A stretch of DNA of 56,198 bases from the NCBI GenBank assembly GCA_021838585.1, contig JAKCDE010000009.1, positions 1 through 56,198 of the forward strand, in the 5' to 3' direction. Position numbers and translations under genes: made by a program. The notes beneath the pieces are model-generated. The model was not told the origin of the DNA. It did not search any database and saw only the letters and a program-made list of their open reading frames with translations. The DNA comes from Nitrospirota bacterium (GTDB lineage Bacteria > Nitrospirota_A > Leptospirillia > Leptospirillales > Leptospirillaceae). Every line of letters begins with the position of its first letter. Within the stretch, counting starts at the first letter, position 1. Positions 52,457-56,198 of this stretch are shown here, one piece after another.

Positions 52457-53629
52457 GTGGATGAAATCAACATGCATGCCGAATCGGTTCCCCTATTGCG
52501 GCCTGGCGTGAAAGAAGTGATGGAAAGGTCGTGCCATGATCCCGTTCTGGCAACGGCCCGACACAGAAATGGGCTTCACGCCTCTGAGAGGCTTGAGAAA
52601 GCTCGTGAGCATGTGGCCGACTACCTGGGATGTGAATCCTCTGAGGTGGTCTTTGTCTCCTCGGGCTCGGAAGCGAATACATGGGCCCTTTCCGGGGTCC
52701 GATTCCCAGGTGGGGGGTCGGCAGATCATATTCTGATCTCCCCCCTGGAGCATGTGTCCATCGTCAACGCGGCCCGTTTCCTTCAGGAACAGAGGGGGAC
52801 AAAGGTGGCGTTTCTGTCGCTTGACGGGAATGGCCATGTCGACCTGGAGGCGCTGAAGAGTCGTTGGCCCGGAGGAAGGGTGATCGTTTCTGTTCAGCGA
52901 GTCAACCCGGAGACTGGGCATGTGCAGGCGATCGACGAGATCGGGAAATTCGTCCGGTCGCAGGGAGGGATTTTTCATACTGATTTTGTTGCGGCCGAAG
53001 GGTGGGAACTGCCGAATTTTGCGGGACGCCCCTTCGATCTGCTGACCCTCTCGTCCGCCTCTATCGGAGGTCCGTCCGGCATATCGGTCCTTTGCATCCG
53101 GCGCGGTGTCCGCATGGTCCCGTTGATTCATGGGGGGGCGCAGGAAGAGGGGCGGCGAGGGGGGACGCAGCCGGTTTTTCTTGCGGAAGGTCTGGCGGAG
53201 GCGGTCCGCCATGCAGTCCATCATGCTGTCCGGGAAAAAAAATGCCTGGAGGAACTTGACCGGCTTCTGGTCCAGAAGGTCCGTTCCGATTTTTCACGAT
53301 TAACATTTGTCGGGGATAACAGTGTGCGCCGGCCGGGAATCATCAACCTTCTTCTTCCGGGCTTTGATGGCCAGGCCCTGCTGTCCCTCATGGACCGGGA
53401 CCGGGTGATCGTTGGAACAGGATCCAGCTGTTCCTCCCAGTCTCTTAAAGTGTCTCATGTTCTAACTGCCTTGGGGTTTTCTTCTCGTGAAGGGCAGGGA
53501 TCCGTCGTTGTTTCACTTGGTTGGTGGAATCAGCCTTCGGATGTCGAGCCATGGGCCCATGCCCTTTCAAAGGCAGTCAGGGCTCTGGCCGGTCTGGGAG
53601 GATCATCCGGAACGGTCTTCAAGGGGTAA
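52457..53629 (+). CDS. NifS/IscS-like aminotransferase V protein lacking the PLP lysine
   Basis: 390 residues from a GTG with AGGAGGTG upstream. It follows the cysteine desulfurase fold: VFVSSGSEANTWAL, SPLEHVSIVNAA (His kept), HTDFVAAEG (Asp kept), and the sulfur-acceptor Cys in GTGSSCSSQSLKVSHVL. The PLP-lysine motif, normally SAHKxxGPKG, reads SSASIGGPSG, with both lysines replaced by serine and the usual Gln after the Asp also changed. Normal desulfurase chemistry is therefore unlikely. The frame is full-length, so it looks like a repurposed protein and not a pseudogene. Confidence 0.85.
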   Translation: MDEINMHAESVPLLRPGVKEVMERSCHDPVLATARHRNGLHASERLEKAREHVADYLGCESSEVVFVSSGSEANTWALSGVRFPGGGSADHILISPLEHVSIVNAARFLQEQRGTKVAFLSLDGNGHVDLEALKSRWPGGRVIVSVQRVNPETGHVQAIDEIGKFVRSQGGIFHTDFVAAEGWELPNFAGRPFDLLTLSSASIGGPSGISVLCIRRGVRMVPLIHGGAQEEGRRGGTQPVFLAEGLAEAVRHAVHHAVREKKCLEELDRLLVQKVRSDFSRLTFVGDNSVRRPGIINLLLPGFDGQALLSLMDRDRVIVGTGSSCSSQSLKVSHVLTALGFSSREGQGSVVVSLGWWNQPSDVEPWAHALSKAVRALAGLGGSSGTVFKG

Positions 53630-53641
53630 GAAGGAGTGTCC

Positions 53642-54526
53642 ATGGGAGCTATCGCGATCATCGGAGGAACCGGATTCATCGGTCGATATCTTTTATCAGC
53701 AATCGAAAAGGAAGGGAAGAAAGAATTACGGGTCCTCTCCCGGAATCCACCCAAAGAGAGTGTTGCCGGGATTTCCTGGAGAAAATTCGATGTCGCAAGG
53801 CCGGAGTCTTTCGAAAGTGCGCTGGAGAATTGTGACCTCGTTTATTATCTTCCGGGAATTTTGGCGGAGACCCGGGACCAGAAATACGAGGACATCCATT
53901 ACAGGGGAGTGGTCGAATCCCTCAGGATCCTTGCCCGTAATCCTCCATCCCGCTTCATACACGTCAGCGCCATCGGAGCGGCGATCAATGCTCCGAGTGC
54001 CTACCACAGAACCAAGAAAAAGGCGGAGGAGGCCGTTGCCTCCTCCGGAATTCCTTTTACGATCGTGCGACCTTCCCTCGTTTTCGGGGATGGGGACAAG
54101 TCGATCAACCAGTTCATCACCTTTGGCCGCACCCTTCACGTTCTGCCCATGATTGGGCCCGGAACGGCCAGGATTCAGCCCGTTTTCGCAGGGGATCTCG
54201 CCTCCATTCTCGCCCGCATTCCGGACCGACCAGAGATGGCAGGAAAGATCCTCGAAGTGGCAGGACCACGCATTTATACCTATCGGGAAATGATGGAGTC
54301 CATCCGAAAAAGTCTTCACCTGAAAGCGCCTATCCTTGCGGCTCCGGTGGCCGCGATGATGGCCTCTGGTGTGATCCAGAAACTGCTTCTTCCCAAGCCG
54401 TTTCTGACTCCCGATGTCATTCGGATGGCGCTTTCCGACAATGTCGCACAACGCAATTCGGCCGTAACGGATTTTGGAATGAACCTCATTTCGCTCGAGT
54501 CCTGGCTGGAATCGAAGGGGATCTGA
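53642..54526 (+). CDS. NAD(P)-binding SDR, NDUFA9-like subgroup
   Basis: 294 residues from the ATG at 53642 with AAGGAG upstream. The extended/atypical SDR pattern is visible: nucleotide motif IGGTGFIGRYLL, HVSAIGAA, then YHRTKKKAEEAV (Y-xxx-K) and IVRPSLVFGDGD. The relatives include the complex I NDUFA9 group and sugar or quinone-related reductases. Substrate unknown. It lies 12 bases after the NifS-like gene and overlaps the next. Confidence 0.88.
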   Translation: MGAIAIIGGTGFIGRYLLSAIEKEGKKELRVLSRNPPKESVAGISWRKFDVARPESFESALENCDLVYYLPGILAETRDQKYEDIHYRGVVESLRILARNPPSRFIHVSAIGAAINAPSAYHRTKKKAEEAVASSGIPFTIVRPSLVFGDGDKSINQFITFGRTLHVLPMIGPGTARIQPVFAGDLASILARIPDRPEMAGKILEVAGPRIYTYREMMESIRKSLHLKAPILAAPVAAMMASGVIQKLLLPKPFLTPDVIRMALSDNVAQRNSAVTDFGMNLISLESWLESKGI

Positions 54527-55296
54527 TGGGGTTGCTTCCTGTCGGCTTTGTATCCCATGGTGCGCCTCTCTCTCTCGAAGACACGGAATGGCGCGAGAGT
54601 CTCGGCCTGTGGGGAAAATCGATCGGACAAGTGAAGGCGATCCTTGTCCTTTCGGCCCATTGGGTCACGTCGCATCCCATGATCGGTCCCCTTGATCCCG
54701 TTCCCCTCATCTATGATTTCTGGGGCTTTCCTGAGCGTTTCTATCAATTGACCTACCCCTCTCCCGTTTCCCCGGAGCTTGGGAGAAGACTCGCTTCCAT
54801 GCCAGGCTTAGAAGATCTGCGTCCAATCCCCTCCCGGGGTCTCGATCATGGGATGTGGGTTCCTCTTGCGGGACTGTTTCCCGAGGGGAAAATTCCCGTA
54901 TTGGGTCTTTCTCTTCCTGGGTTCTCTCCGGAAAAACTGTACGCGTTGGGAAAAAGCCTCGCTCCGTTACGGGAGGAGGGGATCCTTTTTCTCGCCAGTG
55001 GTGGCATGACTCACAATCTCGGTGAATTGGATCCGAATCTCCATGCTCCCCCCAGACCCTGGGCTCTCTCCTTCGACCAATGGGTGGCGGAGGCTCTCTC
55101 AAAGAGTGATATTTCTTCACTTCTTGATTTTGAAACGCGCGCCCCCCATCCCCGAAAGTCCCACCCGACCCTCGAGCACTTTGCCCCGCTGTTCGTTGCT
55201 CTGGGATCGGCGGAAGGGTATTCCAGGGTGACATTTCCCGTGACGGGATTTCGTTGGGGAAGCTTGTCTCTTCGATCGGTCCAGTTCGATGGCTGA
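54526..55296 (+). CDS. LigB-family dioxygenase (4,5-DOPA extradiol dioxygenase-like, YgiD)
   Basis: 256 residues. Metal-site and family motifs: FVSHGAPL, VLSAHWVTSHP, YDFWGFPERFYQLTYP, RGLDHGMWVPL, ASGGMTHNLGELDP and HPTLEHFAPLFVALG. YgiD-type enzymes bind zinc or iron and cleave catechols in vitro. The biological substrate is usually unknown. The start overlaps the SDR stop (TGATG). Confidence 0.9.
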   Translation: MGLLPVGFVSHGAPLSLEDTEWRESLGLWGKSIGQVKAILVLSAHWVTSHPMIGPLDPVPLIYDFWGFPERFYQLTYPSPVSPELGRRLASMPGLEDLRPIPSRGLDHGMWVPLAGLFPEGKIPVLGLSLPGFSPEKLYALGKSLAPLREEGILFLASGGMTHNLGELDPNLHAPPRPWALSFDQWVAEALSKSDISSLLDFETRAPHPRKSHPTLEHFAPLFVALGSAEGYSRVTFPVTGFRWGSLSLRSVQFDG

Positions 55297-55306
55297 GATC
55301 CTTAAC

Positions 55307-55336
55307 TTGAAGCGGGACAGAAAAATCGGATAGAAT
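55307..55336 (+). promoter_or_regulatory. Sigma-70-like promoter before the glutaredoxin-like gene
   Basis: TTGAAG (55307-55312), 18 bases, TAGAAT (55331-55336), 66 bases before the ATG at 55402. The -10 context (AAATCGGATAGAATG) matches that of the fliA promoter. Confidence 0.6.
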
Positions 55337-55401
55337 GAGCCATCCTGACCTCGTCTGGATGAAGCGAATCAGTCTGAAAATAAGGACGGAAAGGGAAAAA
55401 C

Positions 55402-55758
55402 ATGAGCGAATCAAAGAGCATCTCGATCCGCGCCTACCTCAAGCCCTCATGCGGGTGGAGTCGAGGAGTGCGTGCGGTTTTTGCGAAATACAACCTCCCA
55501 TTCGAGGATATCAATATCATTGCGAGCGTCGAAGCCTACAGCGAAATGGTCAGAAAGTCCGGACAGCGTCTCTCCCCTTGCGTTGAGATCGATGGATCCA
55601 TGCTGGCCGATGTGAGTGGCGAGGAGGTTGAGGCCTATCTCCTGTCCAAGGGGATGGTCAAGCCGGTGGCCTCCAGCGACAATACCCCTCTTGATAGGGG
55701 GTGTCATGACGGGGAGCCGGTCGAGATGGGGTCGTGGAAGGGGAACGGGGGAGCTTAA
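55402..55758 (+). CDS. Monothiol glutaredoxin-like protein
   Basis: 118 residues. Thioredoxin-fold pattern of glutaredoxins: the active site reads CGWS (KPSCGWSRGVRAVFAKYNLP), close to the CGFS of iron-sulfur carrying monothiol glutaredoxins. SGQRLSPCVEIDG replaces the cis-proline TVPxVFI region. The C-terminal 35 residues are an extra polar tail. Likely roles are iron-sulfur or thiol handling. Confidence 0.78.
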   Translation: MSESKSISIRAYLKPSCGWSRGVRAVFAKYNLPFEDINIIASVEAYSEMVRKSGQRLSPCVEIDGSMLADVSGEEVEAYLLSKGMVKPVASSDNTPLDRGCHDGEPVEMGSWKGNGGA

Positions 55759-55800
55759 AAGTTCATCCCCGGGAATCATTCATAATTTTGAAAGGTTTGC

Positions 55801-56007
55801 ATGATGAGCGAGGTAAAGGTAGTGCCGGTTGTTGGAGTCGAAGGTGTATCCGGATCCCGGGTGGCTTGGTGGCAGGTTTTGACGGCCGTCAGTTTTTTGC
55901 TGTGGATCCCCGTGACTCTCTATCTTCTTCTCTTCGCCCCGTTGCCGATGGTTCATGACATGGTCCATCCGGTTCGCCATGCCTTCAGCTTTGTGATGTG
56001 CCACTAA
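55801..56007 (+). CDS. Small membrane protein, CbtB-like
   Basis: 68 residues: one membrane helix at about 24-46, then a His-containing C-terminus (MVHDMVHPVRHAFSFVMCH) matching the HD-RH-CH end of CbtB proteins, small partners of predicted cobalt transporters. No cbtA gene lies in the window; the next gene downstream would be outside. GAAAGG lies upstream; the first or second ATG may be used. A strong terminator follows. Confidence 0.55.
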   Translation: MMSEVKVVPVVGVEGVSGSRVAWWQVLTAVSFLLWIPVTLYLLLFAPLPMVHDMVHPVRHAFSFVMCH

Positions 56008-56024
56008 TCGTCATTCATTCCAGT

Positions 56025-56063
56025 AAAACGGTGGAAATCTAATAGATTTCCACCGTTTTATCC
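56025..56063 (+). terminator. Strong hairpin terminator
   Basis: A 16-bp perfect stem: AAAACGGTGGAAATCT at 56025-56040 pairs with AGATTTCCACCGTTTT at 56044-56059 around AAT. The A and T flanks make it able to work in both directions. It lies between the CbtB-like gene and tRNA-Arg. Confidence 0.9.
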
Positions 56064-56071
56064 TTGCTATC

Positions 56072-56148
56072 GCGCTCGTAGCTCAGTCGGATAGAGCAAC
56101 AGCCTTCTAAGCTGTGGGTCGCTGGTTCGATTCCAGCCGGGCGCACCA
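56072..56148 (+). tRNA. tRNA-Arg (anticodon UCU)
   Basis: 77 nt. Acceptor GCGCTCG/CGGGCGC (one G-U), D arm, anticodon stem ACAGC/GCTGT with loop CTTCTAA (anticodon TCT), T arm GGTTCGATTCC, A73 and encoded CCA. Positions 56149-56198 beyond it hold nothing recognisable. Confidence 0.93.
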
Positions 56149-56198
56149 TATGTCTAAACTTGTGAAAAGCGTCTCTAGGATTTTTTCCCAGCCTTCAT

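Noticed and set aside
56025..56148. tRNA-Arg with adjacent perfect hairpin as an integration site of a mobile element
   Set aside because: No integrase, repeat of the tRNA 3' end or change in gene style is visible in the window.
1..56198. CRISPR arrays, insertion sequences, rRNA
   Set aside because: No spaced direct repeats, transposase frames with terminal repeats, or rRNA sequence were seen.

Overview
The window is GC-rich (about 60% by eye) and comes from a Gram-negative, flagellated bacterium: it encodes P-ring (FlgI) and L-ring lipoprotein (FlgH) genes. FliW/CsrA control of flagellin together with FlhF/FlhG and sigma-54 promoters points away from the enteric type. The gene style would suit Nitrospirota, perhaps a Leptospirillum-like organism. 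That placement is inference and nothing in the window settles it.

Positions 1-44.5 kb form one almost continuous plus-strand motility region. It starts inside flgE, followed by a terminator and a sigma-54-type promoter for fliL-fliN-fliO-fliP-fliQ-fliR-flhB-flhA-flhF-flhG. fliA (sigma-28) follows with its own sigma-70-like promoter. Next are cheY, cheA, a haem-motif chemoreceptor, cheW, motA, motB, three or four little-known genes (one DUF2802-like, one possible hook-length protein) and an FlhB-C-terminal-like gene. A second sigma-54 promoter drives flgF-flgG-flgA-flgH-flgI-flgJ and a first flagellin. A sigma-28 promoter precedes flgM-flgN-flgK-flgL and a single gene that fuses CsrA to FliW. 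Another sigma-28 promoter then drives a second flagellin whose leader has a candidate CsrA hairpin. fliD, fliS and a FliT-position gene follow.

A third sigma-54 promoter (33.8 kb) heads a tightly overlapping set of five large glycosyltransferase-type genes: two CgeB-like, two GT9 heptosyltransferase-like with long C-terminal extensions, and one glycosyltransferase-methyltransferase-TPR fusion. They are probably for flagellar glycosylation and are followed by small unrecognised genes and a PilZ-like gene.

From 44.5 to 48.3 kb the minus strand carries pyrophosphatase and a MacAB-type ABC exporter. Then come an alcohol dehydrogenase, a dienelactone hydrolase and an isolated fliM, an elongator-type tRNA-Met and a CoA-binding protein. 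The last 4 kb hold a NifS-like protein without the PLP lysine, an SDR, a LigB/DODA-type dioxygenase, a monothiol glutaredoxin-like protein, a CbtB-like small membrane protein, a strong hairpin terminator and tRNA-Arg(UCU).

The observations most worth following are the CsrA-FliW fusion with an internal FliW start and its linked flagellin leader, the sigma-54-driven glycosyltransferase operon, a palindromic motif shared by two sigma-54 promoters, the haem-c-type chemoreceptor, and the lysine-less NifS-like protein.
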